In this document: in pieces, positions 34,855 through 43,896 of the stretch
Layout of the letters: the number at the start of each line of letters is the position of its first letter
Position numbering within the stretch: position 1 is the stretch's first letter
Origin: CBDFGN01 sp965247065
GTDB lineage: Bacteria > Bacteroidota > Bacteroidia > Cytophagales > Cyclobacteriaceae
DNA: 64,000 nt
Assembly: GCA_965247065.1 (NCBI GenBank)
Contig: CBDFGN010000006.1
Coordinates: 3,968,001 to 4,032,000 of the forward strand
Reading direction: 5' to 3'
Notes under the pieces: generated by a model
Told to the model about the DNA's origin: nothing
The model's input: only the letters and a program-made list of their open reading frames with translations
Databases searched by the model: none
Program-made: the position numbers and the translations under genes

Positions 34855-37062
34855 ATGGAATTGATGGAATCCCTTAACTCACCTAATCAGTTGCTTTACC
34901 CTACCGAGAAACCCAACTTCCAATCAAATATGGCGGGATACCTAATCTTCTTTGCGGTCGTGCTCGCCGGGTCAAATGCTTGTGACAACACAACATCGGT
35001 AAAGATCGGCTCCGATGACCTTGGTGGAATAGTCACGGGTCCGAATGGGCCAGAGGCGGGAGTTTGGGTAATTGCAGAAACCAATGATCTTCCCACCCGA
35101 TTTGCGAAGATCGTGGTAACCGACGAGGAGGGTCGTTACCTGATCCCCGATCTGCCCGATGCCAATTACACGGTTTGGGTGCGGGGTTACGGGCTGGTCG
35201 ATTCTGAAAAGAAAAAAACCAAACCTGGGGTAAATCTGAACCTCACTGCGGTAATGGCGCCTTCTCCAGGGGCTGCTGCGGAATACTATCCGGCAGGGTA
35301 CTGGTTTTCGCTTGTCGATGTGCCGGCAAAGACCGAGTTCCCTGGAACTGGCGCTGAAGGAAATGGCATTTCGCCCGATATGAAAACCCAGGCTAATTTT
35401 ATCCGAAGCATTAAATCGGGCAACTGCATGGCTTGTCATCAACTTGGCAGCAAAGGAACCCGGGAGCTTCAGGAATCGCTGGGTACTTTTAATACCTCTT
35501 ATGAGGCCTGGGCCCGCCGCATACAGTCCGGACAAGCCGGAGCAAGTATGCTCTCCGGAATGCAGAGGATCGGTTTTGAGGGATCCATCAAAATGCTAGC
35601 GGACTGGACCGACCGAATCGCTGCAGGAGAATTGCCTGAGGTCCCTCCCCGACCCCATGGTTTGGAAAGAAATGTGGTTATCACCCAATGGGATTGGGCG
35701 GACCAGAAAGCATACCTTCATGATTTGGCTTCGACGGACAGACGAGATCCCACCGTCAATGCTAGTGGTGCAATCTATGGTGCCCTGGAGGCCAGCGCTG
35801 ATTATCTCCCAGTGCTTGATCCAGTACAACACAAGATTAGCCGTGTACCATTAACCGTGCGCGATCCAGATACCCAACCAGCCTCTGGTCCAGGAATGCC
35901 GCAGCCTTCACCTTATTGGGGGGATGAGGCGATATGGAACAGCAAGGCCAATGTACATAACCCGATGTTTGATGAAGAAGGCAGGGTTTGGATTACAGCA
36001 ACGGTGCGCCCCCCGGATAATCCCTCTTTCTGTAAGGAAGGGTCAAATCATCCTTCAGCCAGGCTTTTCCCGGTTAGCAGGGCCCGTCGTCATCTTGCTG
36101 TTTATGATCCCGGAACTCAAACGTATATCCATTGCAGTACCTGCTTTAGTACCCACCATTTGATGTTTGCCGAAGATGAGAATAACACGTTATGGACAAG
36201 CGGTGGTGGTAACGTGATTGGCTGGCTGGATACAAAAAAGTTTCTTGAGACGGGAGACGAAGAGGCCTCACAAGGGTGGACCGCATTGATCCTTGATACG
36301 AACGGTAATGGCAAGCGAGACGAATATGTGGAGCCTGATGAACCGGTCGATCCAACCAAAGACAAGCGGATCACAAAAGGGATCTATTCGGTCGCCCCCG
36401 CGGCTGACGGCTCTGTCTGGGGATCTTCCCTGGGATATCCTGGCGGGGTTGTGCGGCTCGATCCTGGGACAAGTCCACCTGCGACTGCCCTGGTCGAGTA
36501 CTATGAGCTGCCCCTGGGCAGTGATGGGGAGCCAACCGAAGGATTCTCGCCCCGGGGTATGGACATAGATCGCAACGGTGTCGCCTGGGTGGCACTGGCC
36601 AGCGGACACATGGCAAGCTTTGACCGGCGCAAGTGTGGAACACTCAACGGGCCTGACGCCACCGGCCAACATTGTCCGGAAGGCTGGACATTCTATACAG
36701 AGCCATTGCCTCAGCTGAAAGGGGTATCAGGTTCAGGTAGTGCAGAATCCAGCTATTACACCTGGGTAGATCAATTTAACACACTTGGATTGGGTGAGAA
36801 TATACCAATCAACACAGGGAATGAGTCAGAAGGCTTGTTGGTCCTCAAGGATGGAGAATGGATCGTTCTTCGTGTACCCTATCCGCTGGGATTTTATACT
36901 AAATGGATGGATGGTCGTATCGATGACCCAGACGGAGGTTGGAAGGGTCGCGGATTGTGGGCGACCATAAGCACGCGGGCGCCGTTTCATATGGAAGGGG
37001 GTAAAGGCACCACCAGCAAAGTGTTTAAGTTTCAGCTCAGGCCGGATCCGTTAGCCGATTAA
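34855..37062 (+). CDS. Exported carboxypeptidase-regulatory-like/CxxCH beta-propeller-like protein
   Basis: 735 residues; an ATG at 34930 would give a more normal signal sequence (AGYLIFFAVVLAGSNAC, possible lipobox). A carboxypeptidase-regulatory-like domain (about 55-135) has GPEAGVWVIAETNDL and YLIPDLPDANYTVWVRGYG. SGNCMACHQLG (C191, C194, H195) is a class c haem site. Later blocks resemble beta-propeller lyase repeats: MFDEEGRVWIT, FAEDENNTLWTSGG, APAADGSVWGS and MDIDRNGVAWVALA. It may be a haem-containing periplasmic enzyme or binding protein. The substrate is unknown. Confidence 0.75.
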   Translation: MELMESLNSPNQLLYPTEKPNFQSNMAGYLIFFAVVLAGSNACDNTTSVKIGSDDLGGIVTGPNGPEAGVWVIAETNDLPTRFAKIVVTDEEGRYLIPDLPDANYTVWVRGYGLVDSEKKKTKPGVNLNLTAVMAPSPGAAAEYYPAGYWFSLVDVPAKTEFPGTGAEGNGISPDMKTQANFIRSIKSGNCMACHQLGSKGTRELQESLGTFNTSYEAWARRIQSGQAGASMLSGMQRIGFEGSIKMLADWTDRIAAGELPEVPPRPHGLERNVVITQWDWADQKAYLHDLASTDRRDPTVNASGAIYGALEASADYLPVLDPVQHKISRVPLTVRDPDTQPASGPGMPQPSPYWGDEAIWNSKANVHNPMFDEEGRVWITATVRPPDNPSFCKEGSNHPSARLFPVSRARRHLAVYDPGTQTYIHCSTCFSTHHLMFAEDENNTLWTSGGGNVIGWLDTKKFLETGDEEASQGWTALILDTNGNGKRDEYVEPDEPVDPTKDKRITKGIYSVAPAADGSVWGSSLGYPGGVVRLDPGTSPPATALVEYYELPLGSDGEPTEGFSPRGMDIDRNGVAWVALASGHMASFDRRKCGTLNGPDATGQHCPEGWTFYTEPLPQLKGVSGSGSAESSYYTWVDQFNTLGLGENIPINTGNESEGLLVLKDGEWIVLRVPYPLGFYTKWMDGRIDDPDGGWKGRGLWATISTRAPFHMEGGKGTTSKVFKFQLRPDPLAD

Positions 37063-37293
37063 TGATTTTTAACAGAATTATGAAATTTGGGCTTGCTAGA
37101 ATGATTTTCTTGCCATCTAGTAGCACCACTCGAGATGGCTCGCCTCATATACTAATCGTTGTGTAAGTCCGATCGAATGTGACCCGGAACATGAGCCCGT
37201 GGCGGTGGGCTGCCTGAATGGTAACTTTTCTTGTGCCCGCCTTGTCCCGTGGTAAATCCTCGTTAGTACAACCGAAAACAAAAAAAGAGAGAT

Positions 37294-38001
37294 ATGAGAA
37301 ATCATAATAGAATTGGTCTGATCGGGGGAGTTGGACCAGCATCAACAATGGAGTATTATCGATTAATAATAAAGCGGTTTCAGGACAGACTAAACACTAC
37401 CGATTATCCTGACTTCATAATCAAAAGTGTCAACATGACCGAAATGATCAGTTATGTTTTTAATAATCAGTTCGATAGGCTAGTTAATTTTCTTTCTGAT
37501 AGAATAAAGATTTTGGAACAGGCAGGGGTTGACTATGGAGCTATAGCAGCAAATACACCCCATATCGTCTTTGACAGATTAGCGGAAAGAGTAAGTATCC
37601 CACTGATTAGTATAGTTGAGGAGACTTGCAAAGCTATTGCAGGTAAAAGTATGAAACGGGTAGCATTATTTGGGACAAAACCTACTATGACCAAAGGTTT
37701 CTATCATAAAGTCGGTGAGAAATACGGAATTGGAATTGTAATTCCCGACCTTGACCAACAGGACTTTATTCACGACAAATACATGAAGGAGCTGGTTTAC
37801 AACAATATTATTCCTGAGACTAAACAACAACTAATTGAGATTGTGAAAGGATTGAAACAACAGGAAATGATAGAAGGGTTGATTTTAGGCGGTACGGAGT
37901 TGCCCTTAATTTTAAACCAATCAGATTTTGAAGATTTACAGATACTTGATACGACAAAGATCCATGTGGAAAGTATTGTGACAAGAATGATTGAAAATTA
38001 A
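37294..38001 (+). CDS. Aspartate/glutamate racemase-family protein lacking both catalytic cysteines
   Basis: 235 residues with the family fold: IGLIGGVGPASTMEYYRLI, DYGAIAANTPHIVFD, VALFGTKPTM and GLILGGTELPLIL. In catalysing members the two blocks read CNTxH and GCTE. Here they are A86-N-T-P-H and G199-G200-T-E, so neither cysteine is present. It may be a non-racemase member or act differently. It stands alone, with about 290 bp to the 735-residue protein's end. Confidence 0.82.
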   Translation: MRNHNRIGLIGGVGPASTMEYYRLIIKRFQDRLNTTDYPDFIIKSVNMTEMISYVFNNQFDRLVNFLSDRIKILEQAGVDYGAIAANTPHIVFDRLAERVSIPLISIVEETCKAIAGKSMKRVALFGTKPTMTKGFYHKVGEKYGIGIVIPDLDQQDFIHDKYMKELVYNNIIPETKQQLIEIVKGLKQQEMIEGLILGGTELPLILNQSDFEDLQILDTTKIHVESIVTRMIEN

Positions 38002-38224
38002 GGACACATAGAAAAGATCTCTGCTGGCCATTATTCCTAAGGTGCGATACATAGTGTTCGTGAGCACATTCAAAGAACAAATTACCATCATGCTTCCAAT
38101 CAAGAGTATGGAGATTGTCCTCCAACCGCTCTTCTTCCTGTCAACATTCATTAAAAAATGTCCACGGGGGCATTATCTTATATATTGATAAAATATGGTC
38201 ACCATTAATAATAGGAGTTAAACA

Positions 38225-39106
38225 ATGACAACAAAAACAATTTCAGCTGACTTTCCTTTTGAATCTAAGTACGTTGAGATACTTGGCTCCAAAATCCACT
38301 ACATCGATGAAGGTTCAGGTGACCCAATCCTGTTCTTACACGGAAATCCCACGTCTTCCTATTTGTGGCGTAATGTTATTCCCTACCTCGTCCCCCATGG
38401 GAGGTGCATTGCACTCGATCTGATCGGCATGGGCAAATCGGACAAGCCTGATATCGACTACCGTTTCATTGATCATTCAAAATATGTGGAAGGCTTTATT
38501 GAAAAATTAGATTTGTCTGACCTTACCTTAGTCATCCACGACTGGGGCTCGGCTCTCGGTTTTCATTACGCTATGAGGCATGAGAGCAACATTAAAGGAA
38601 TTGCCTTCATGGAAGCGATGATGAAGACATTTACGTGGAAGGGTTTTCCGAGTGATTTCAAAATAGCTATGAAGCTATTTCGTGCATCAGGTATTGGCTG
38701 GTTTATGATCAGTGTTATGAATCTGTTTCTTACGCAGATGTTGCCGAAAGCGACTGGCCGAAAATTGTCTGCGGAAGAAAAGGATTTTTATAGAACTCCC
38801 TACAAGACAATTAAAAGTCGTAAGCCGGTACGTCAATGGCCTCTCGAAATCCCTATAGATGGCCAGCCGTCAGACACATATGAAATGATTTCGAATTACA
38901 GCCAAAAACTTCAGGAATCCGATTTACCTAAAATACTCTTCTTTGCAAACCCTGGAACCGCCATTGATGCCAAAATGTTGGATTGGTGCAAGCAAAATAT
39001 TAAGAATCTAAAGACAGTCGACATTGGCGAAGGGTTACATTTTATACAAGAAGACAACCCACATTTGATTGGTGAGGAATTGGCAAAATGGTATCAGGAT
39101 TTATAA
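38225..39106 (+). CDS. Haloalkane dehalogenase (DhaA-like, HLD-II)
   Basis: 293 residues, alpha/beta hydrolase. HGNPTSSYLWRN supplies the oxyanion and halide N41. The nucleophile is D106 with halide W107 (VIHDWGSALGF), the catalytic acid is E130 (AFMEAMM), and the base is H272 (EGLHFIQED). These positions match the numbering of Rhodococcus DhaA. The triad is complete, so cleavage of carbon-halogen bonds is likely. A ribosome site (AGGAG at 38213-38217) precedes the ATG. Confidence 0.9.
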   Translation: MTTKTISADFPFESKYVEILGSKIHYIDEGSGDPILFLHGNPTSSYLWRNVIPYLVPHGRCIALDLIGMGKSDKPDIDYRFIDHSKYVEGFIEKLDLSDLTLVIHDWGSALGFHYAMRHESNIKGIAFMEAMMKTFTWKGFPSDFKIAMKLFRASGIGWFMISVMNLFLTQMLPKATGRKLSAEEKDFYRTPYKTIKSRKPVRQWPLEIPIDGQPSDTYEMISNYSQKLQESDLPKILFFANPGTAIDAKMLDWCKQNIKNLKTVDIGEGLHFIQEDNPHLIGEELAKWYQDL

Positions 39107-39412
39107 TTGTCAACATTTTTTGTTGATTGGAGAAGCAGTAGACACGGACAGATTATAACTGCATACAACAACTGTAAATGAAATCAGAACACGCTATCGG
39201 CATGCTGCGCTTGCAATACTGACTCTGCACCGCCACAAGGATCCTTCAGGCTATCCCTAATCTTGATACTGAATTGCCTTTGTGTTTTGCTTCGAATATG
39301 TGGAATGGTTCGAGATCCCACTGCATGTTGCTCATTCTCAAGAGGCACATATCCATTCCAATCGTTCTTTTAGATCACCGTCGGAAGAGGTTCTCATCCG
39401 TTAAGTTATTTA
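39107..39412. other. Gene-free spacer before IS982
   Basis: About 300 bp with no open frame of note and no RNA gene recognised. It ends with the 7-bp target copy TTATTTA of the IS982 element. Confidence 0.4.
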
Positions 39413-40443
39413 ACGTGAGTTCGACAATAAGGAATGATTAAAGAGCGAGAAAGAGTTGACCGGTGTCCTGGTAGTTCAATTTGATTGAGGGCTTTTTTTC
39501 GCAAAAGTTGTAAGCGATTAAAGCCGAGAAAAGGTTGGTAAGGAAATTAGTTGGGCTCCTGTGCCTGGAGTGTTCAATCTGGAAGATGTTTTTAAGTTGA
39601 TCAATGATAGTCTCACAAATAGCCCTTTTACGGAGCATTATAGCATCCATGATGGGGGTTAAGGATGAGGACTTCATATTGCGTTTGAGTTTGGTTATCA
39701 GATGGACTCCGCGGAAGAACAGATTTTTAAAAAGTTCCTTACTGATGTAGCCTTTATCACCAAAGAGCTTTCCGAATAATTTCTTAATAAACCGTTCAAT
39801 TTTAAGAGGCTTTCTGTCATCCACATTGCCCGGTGTGAGCATAAAATCGATGATTTCACCCGTATCAGCAGTGATAAGATGGAGCTTAAACCCGTAGAAC
39901 CATCCGATGGAACAATGGCCTCTTTTAGCTAACCCTTCAAATACTTTATGGTTATGGATCCGTCTGTTATGACAGACCCTTAACGGAGTGCTGTCTATAA
40001 AACTTATACCTGTACACTGTCCAGTCCCTTGTGTTTTCAGATAAATAGCCATTGGCAGAAGACTTCCACTACAAAGTTCTACCATTCGGTTATAGCTTAC
40101 CACATCAGGAAAGAAGGAGCGCAAGTGGCCACAAACGTATGTGTTGTAAAAGGTCTTGAAATTTCGATATCCTGAGATCTGGAACAAGACCTGTATAGTC
40201 ATTACTTCGGATAAAGAAAGCTTACCAGGTTTGTTGCGCTTTTTACTTCCCAGCAATCTTTTTTCCAATTTTGGGACAAAATCCAGACAAAAATCGTCAA
40301 TGGAACAAAAAATTTCAGTAATTTTAGTAGCAGTTAACATAGGCAGAAATATTAGTTATTTTGTTGATTGTCAATGACTTAATATACTAATTTTCTGCCT
40401 TTTTTCTATCAATAAACTACTCTATTTTATATCGAACTCACGT
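39413..40443 (-). mobile_element. IS982-family element
   Basis: 1,031 bp with perfect 12-bp inverted ends ACGTGAGTTCGA (39413-39424) and TCGAACTCACGT (40432-40443). It is flanked by TTATTTA on both sides (39406-39412 and 40444-40450), the target duplication. The right copy contains the stop codon of the DUF72 gene, so the insertion lies right at that gene's 3' end without changing it. Confidence 0.93.
39438..40340 (-). CDS. IS982-family transposase
   Basis: 300 residues, usual length. DDE-type DUF4372-less IS982 architecture: SLSEVMTIQVLFQISGYRNF, then FIDSTPLRVCHNRRI (first D), WFYGFKLHLI, TPGNVDDRKPL, LFGDKGYISKELF (second D), and a C-terminal region holding the last acid (RAICETIIDQLKNIFQIEHS). 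No frameshift is seen. Confidence 0.94.
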   Translation of the reverse strand: MLTATKITEIFCSIDDFCLDFVPKLEKRLLGSKKRNKPGKLSLSEVMTIQVLFQISGYRNFKTFYNTYVCGHLRSFFPDVVSYNRMVELCSGSLLPMAIYLKTQGTGQCTGISFIDSTPLRVCHNRRIHNHKVFEGLAKRGHCSIGWFYGFKLHLITADTGEIIDFMLTPGNVDDRKPLKIERFIKKLFGKLFGDKGYISKELFKNLFFRGVHLITKLKRNMKSSSLTPIMDAIMLRKRAICETIIDQLKNIFQIEHSRHRSPTNFLTNLFSALIAYNFCEKKPSIKLNYQDTGQLFLAL

Positions 40444-41331
40444 TTATTTAATAAACTCGGGCTCCTTCATTTCCAAACCACATTTCCTATTCAACTCCTT
40501 AACTACATAAGCGGCCATCTCTGGGGTATGCGCTTCGTCAGGCTGGTGCATAAAGAAATAGATCTCTTCGATGCCTTTCTGAATCCATTGATCGATCCGG
40601 TCTACCCAGGCATCAATCCGGACGAAGTCGCTCGGGTGCTTGTCATAACCCACAAAACGAATAAAAGCCGTTCCTGAGGTCAGGCGCTGGTGAACAATAT
40701 CTCTTCTACCGGCAGTGTCTGTAATAACCACGGACATCCCCAGCTTTTCAATTTTTTCGAACAAGGCTTCCGATTCGGAGCTGCCGTCAAACCATCCCTG
40801 ATGACGAAGCTCAAGAGCCACAGGAATTTCTTTTGGAATGATTTCAAGATAATCAAAAAGCCTCTCCGTAGCCTTGGGGGTAAATCTTTCTGGAAGCTGC
40901 ATCAAAGAAACCCCCAACCGATCCTCAAAGGATGACATGGCACGGAAAAAATATTCTGAAAACTCCTCTACTTCCTTTAGCCACTTTAGGTGAGTGATGT
41001 GACGATGGAATTTTGGGCAAAATTTGAATCCTTCGGGTGCCCTTTGTCTCCAGGATGAAATTACATCCCTCTTGAACAGTCGATAGTGAGTAGCGTTAAG
41101 CTCAATCGAATTGAAGTGCCTTACGTAGTTTTCAAGGAAATCTTTTTCCCTGGTACGTTCAGGATAGATCTTTCCCAACCATTCCTTTCGACCCCACTTG
41201 GCACAACCCACATATATCCTGACAGGTTGATCGCTAACCTTTAAATCCTGCAATATTTCAGTCGTTCTGGGATGGTCCTGGGGAAGTGTAAGATCGGTGC
41301 TGTCGAGATCCTCGGGTGTTCCGAATTTCAT
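40444..41331 (-). CDS. DUF72-domain protein
   Basis: 295 residues, a TIM-barrel-like family: RIYVGCAKWGRKEWLGKIYP, FNSIELNATHYRLF, FKFCPKFHRHITHLKWL, LGVSLMQLPERFTPK, VALELRHQGWFDG, FIRFVGYDKHPSDF and IYFFMHQPDEAHTPEMAAYV. The family is thought to be related to a nuclease-type fold, but its reaction is not established. It ends inside the IS982 target repeat. Confidence 0.9.
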   Translation of the reverse strand: MKFGTPEDLDSTDLTLPQDHPRTTEILQDLKVSDQPVRIYVGCAKWGRKEWLGKIYPERTREKDFLENYVRHFNSIELNATHYRLFKRDVISSWRQRAPEGFKFCPKFHRHITHLKWLKEVEEFSEYFFRAMSSFEDRLGVSLMQLPERFTPKATERLFDYLEIIPKEIPVALELRHQGWFDGSSESEALFEKIEKLGMSVVITDTAGRRDIVHQRLTSGTAFIRFVGYDKHPSDFVRIDAWVDRIDQWIQKGIEEIYFFMHQPDEAHTPEMAAYVVKELNRKCGLEMKEPEFIK

Positions 41332-41445
41332 TTCCTTTCAATGCAATTCCTTGGGTAAGATAGAATTCTTTTGGATGGATCACGGAAAAGTTTCTATTTA
41401 CTAATATATTTAGTAATTTGAGCTCTTATTGTTAATTAGGTTAGT

Positions 41446-42495
41446 ATGGATTATCTCAAAGGCAAAGGAGCCCAATTCAACCCAAGAAACCCTTTCTTAA
41501 AACAGGAATATGTTAGCCAGTATCCGGAATGCATTGATGAAGCACTAATAGAAAAGAAACCCGCAACTCAAGTACTCTTCGAAAATCCGAAGAAGATTGT
41601 TAACCCTGTTGACAGCCCCGACTTGAGCATGGGATTCTCCATTAACCCGTATCAGGGATGCGAACATGGTTGTATTTATTGCTATGCTCGCAATACGCAT
41701 CAGTACTGGGGCTTAAGCGCCGGCCTGGATTTTGAAAGTAAGATCATCGCAAAGAGAAATGCCCCGAAACTGCTTGAGGAGCATTTCCTCAAGCCCGGAT
41801 GGCAGCCAGCGCCAATCATGGTATCCGGTAACACGGATTGCTATCAACCGGTTGAGAAAGAACTTGAAATTACCCGGAAGATAATGATGGTGTTTAGAGA
41901 TTTTAGAAATCCCCTGGGAGTAATTACCAAGAATAGCCTGGTTCTGAGAGACCTGGACATTTTTCAAGAGTTGGCTGCTGAGAACCTGGTACACGTTTTT
42001 ATTTCCATCACTACCCTGAACGAAGACCTCCGACGACAAATGGAACCCAGGACTGCCTCGGCTATCAAGCGTCTTAAGGTTGTTGAGAAACTTGCTTCCG
42101 TAGGAGTACCTACCGGGGTGATGACAGCCCCGATCATTCCAGGCCTCAATGACCACGAGATACCGGAATTAGTGAAACATGCTCGCGAGGCTGGGGCGTC
42201 CACCGTGGCTTACACGGTGGTCAGATTAAATGGCTCGATAGGGGATATATTCAAGGACTGGCTGGTTAAGACTTTTCCTGATCGCGCCCATAAAGTATGG
42301 CGTGGGATCTGCAGTCTGCATGGTGGAAAGGTGAACGACACCGAATGGGGGCGCAGGATGACAGGTGATGGTCACATTGCCGATGCAATATCTCAACTAT
42401 TTAGATCTAGCAAAAACCGGTACTTCGGGGAACTGAGCCTTCCAGCATATGATTGCAGCAGATTCAGACGGAACAAGAACCTTACGTTGTTTTGA
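41446..42495 (+). CDS. PA0069-family radical SAM protein
   Basis: 349 residues. The iron-sulfur motif CEHGCIYCY (C72, C76, C79) lies in the spacing C-x3-C-x2-C. MGFSINPYQG precedes it and NTHQYWG follows, both typical of the PA0069/Rv2578c group related to spore photoproduct lyase. PIMVSGNTDCYQPVEKEL and PIIPGLNDHEIPEL are further family blocks. The substrate is unknown. The last 14 bp overlap the convergent lysA gene. Confidence 0.9.
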   Translation: MDYLKGKGAQFNPRNPFLKQEYVSQYPECIDEALIEKKPATQVLFENPKKIVNPVDSPDLSMGFSINPYQGCEHGCIYCYARNTHQYWGLSAGLDFESKIIAKRNAPKLLEEHFLKPGWQPAPIMVSGNTDCYQPVEKELEITRKIMMVFRDFRNPLGVITKNSLVLRDLDIFQELAAENLVHVFISITTLNEDLRRQMEPRTASAIKRLKVVEKLASVGVPTGVMTAPIIPGLNDHEIPELVKHAREAGASTVAYTVVRLNGSIGDIFKDWLVKTFPDRAHKVWRGICSLHGGKVNDTEWGRRMTGDGHIADAISQLFRSSKNRYFGELSLPAYDCSRFRRNKNLTLF

Positions 42496-43735
42496 CAGCG
42501 GGCGCCTCAAAAATATCGATCTGGTTCCTGAGAAGGTCATCCATGACCTCACGTTCACGAATTAATCGGGCCTTGCCCTCGACGATCATTACCTCTGCCG
42601 GCCGAAGGCGGGAATTATAGTTCGAAGACATGCTGAAACCATAGGCTCCCGCGTTTTGGATTGTGATAAAATCTCCTTCCCGAACCTCGGTGAGTTTGCG
42701 ATCCAAACCAAGCGTATCGGTTTCACAGATATTGCCCACGACCGTATAGATTCGCTTGGTCCCATTGGTGTTGGAAAGGTTTATCATTTCATGATGGGAG
42801 CCATAGAACATTGGTCTCAAAAGGTGATTCATGCCGGAATCAACTCCGACAAAAACGGTTGCAGGAGTAGTTTTTACTACGTTAGTGCGCACTAGGAGCA
42901 GCCCGGCCTGGCTAACCAGAAATTTTCCAGGTTCGAACCATATCTGAAGCTTCCGGCCGTAATCCCGGCAAAACTCATTGAATGCTGGGCTCAGTTTGAC
43001 TCCCAAATCATAAATGTTGGTAGTAATATCCCCTTCCTTATAGGCCACCTTGAACCCGCTGCCAAAGTCAATGAAGCGCAATTGATCGAAATCCTTGGCT
43101 ACCCCAAAAAATATTTCCGCGATTTTGAGGAACACATCGGCATCCAGAATGTCCGATCCGGTGTGCATATGCAAACCCACAACTTTAATGTCGTAGGTCT
43201 TCACAATCCTCAAAACATGGGGCAACTGGTATATTGAAATCCCAAATTTGGAATCAACGTGTCCGGTGGAGATCTTGGTATTTCCACCAGCCATAATATG
43301 AGGATTTAACCTAATGCAACAGACAACCGAATCCTGATAGGCATTGCCAAATTGCTCCAGAATCGAAATGTTATCAATATTGACCATCAATCCCAGATCC
43401 ACACCTTCTTGGATTTCGCTGAAAGCGACGCCGTTAGGAGTGAACAGGATCTCTTCCGGGAGGAAACCCGCCTTTAGCCCCAATTGCGCTTCCTGGATAG
43501 AAACTACATCAAGTTCAGCTCCAATCTGACGGAGATACCGTAATACGGATATGTTGGTCAACGCCTTGCAGGCGTACTTGATCTTTAAATCCAATTCGGA
43601 AAACGCATTCTGGATCTTTTTGAATTGGGAACTGATCTGTTCCGCGTCATAAACATACAGGGGCGTCCCAAACTCCTCGCATAAATCCAAGAGCTTTACT
43701 CCCTGTATCTCGTACTGGCCTCGAGTTAGTTTCAT
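42482..43735 (-). CDS. lysA: Diaminopimelate decarboxylase
   Basis: 417 residues, PLP-dependent fold III. The lysine that binds PLP lies in KIKYACKALTNISVL. HMHTGSDI and FIDFGSGFKV (glycine loop) follow. FEPGKFLVSQAG and GNICETDTLG (cysteine of the second active-site half) complete the site. It makes lysine from meso-diaminopimelate, the last step of lysine synthesis. The family length and motif order are normal. Confidence 0.93.
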   Translation of the reverse strand: MKLTRGQYEIQGVKLLDLCEEFGTPLYVYDAEQISSQFKKIQNAFSELDLKIKYACKALTNISVLRYLRQIGAELDVVSIQEAQLGLKAGFLPEEILFTPNGVAFSEIQEGVDLGLMVNIDNISILEQFGNAYQDSVVCCIRLNPHIMAGGNTKISTGHVDSKFGISIYQLPHVLRIVKTYDIKVVGLHMHTGSDILDADVFLKIAEIFFGVAKDFDQLRFIDFGSGFKVAYKEGDITTNIYDLGVKLSPAFNEFCRDYGRKLQIWFEPGKFLVSQAGLLLVRTNVVKTTPATVFVGVDSGMNHLLRPMFYGSHHEMINLSNTNGTKRIYTVVGNICETDTLGLDRKLTEVREGDFITIQNAGAYGFSMSSNYNSRLRPAEVMIVEGKARLIREREVMDDLLRNQIDIFEAPAVKTT

Positions 43736-43896
43736 GTTGCCGTAAAAATGAGCTGGTAAAGATAGTGGATGGTCCAGCTAAGCTGGAAATATTTGAGGGT
43801 TTTTTTGACCTCAGTTAAAGGGGCCACCAGCCACTCCAAAATCCCGAATGTTAAAAAATGTTAAATAGCTAATCTTTAGATAGTTGAGGCGTACTT

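Noticed and set aside
38036..38151. A minus-strand frame opening MNVDRKKSGWRTISILLIG, like a membrane protein start
   Set aside because: It could be the remnant of a membrane protein, but it is short, overlaps the end of the racemase-family gene and has no recognised family.
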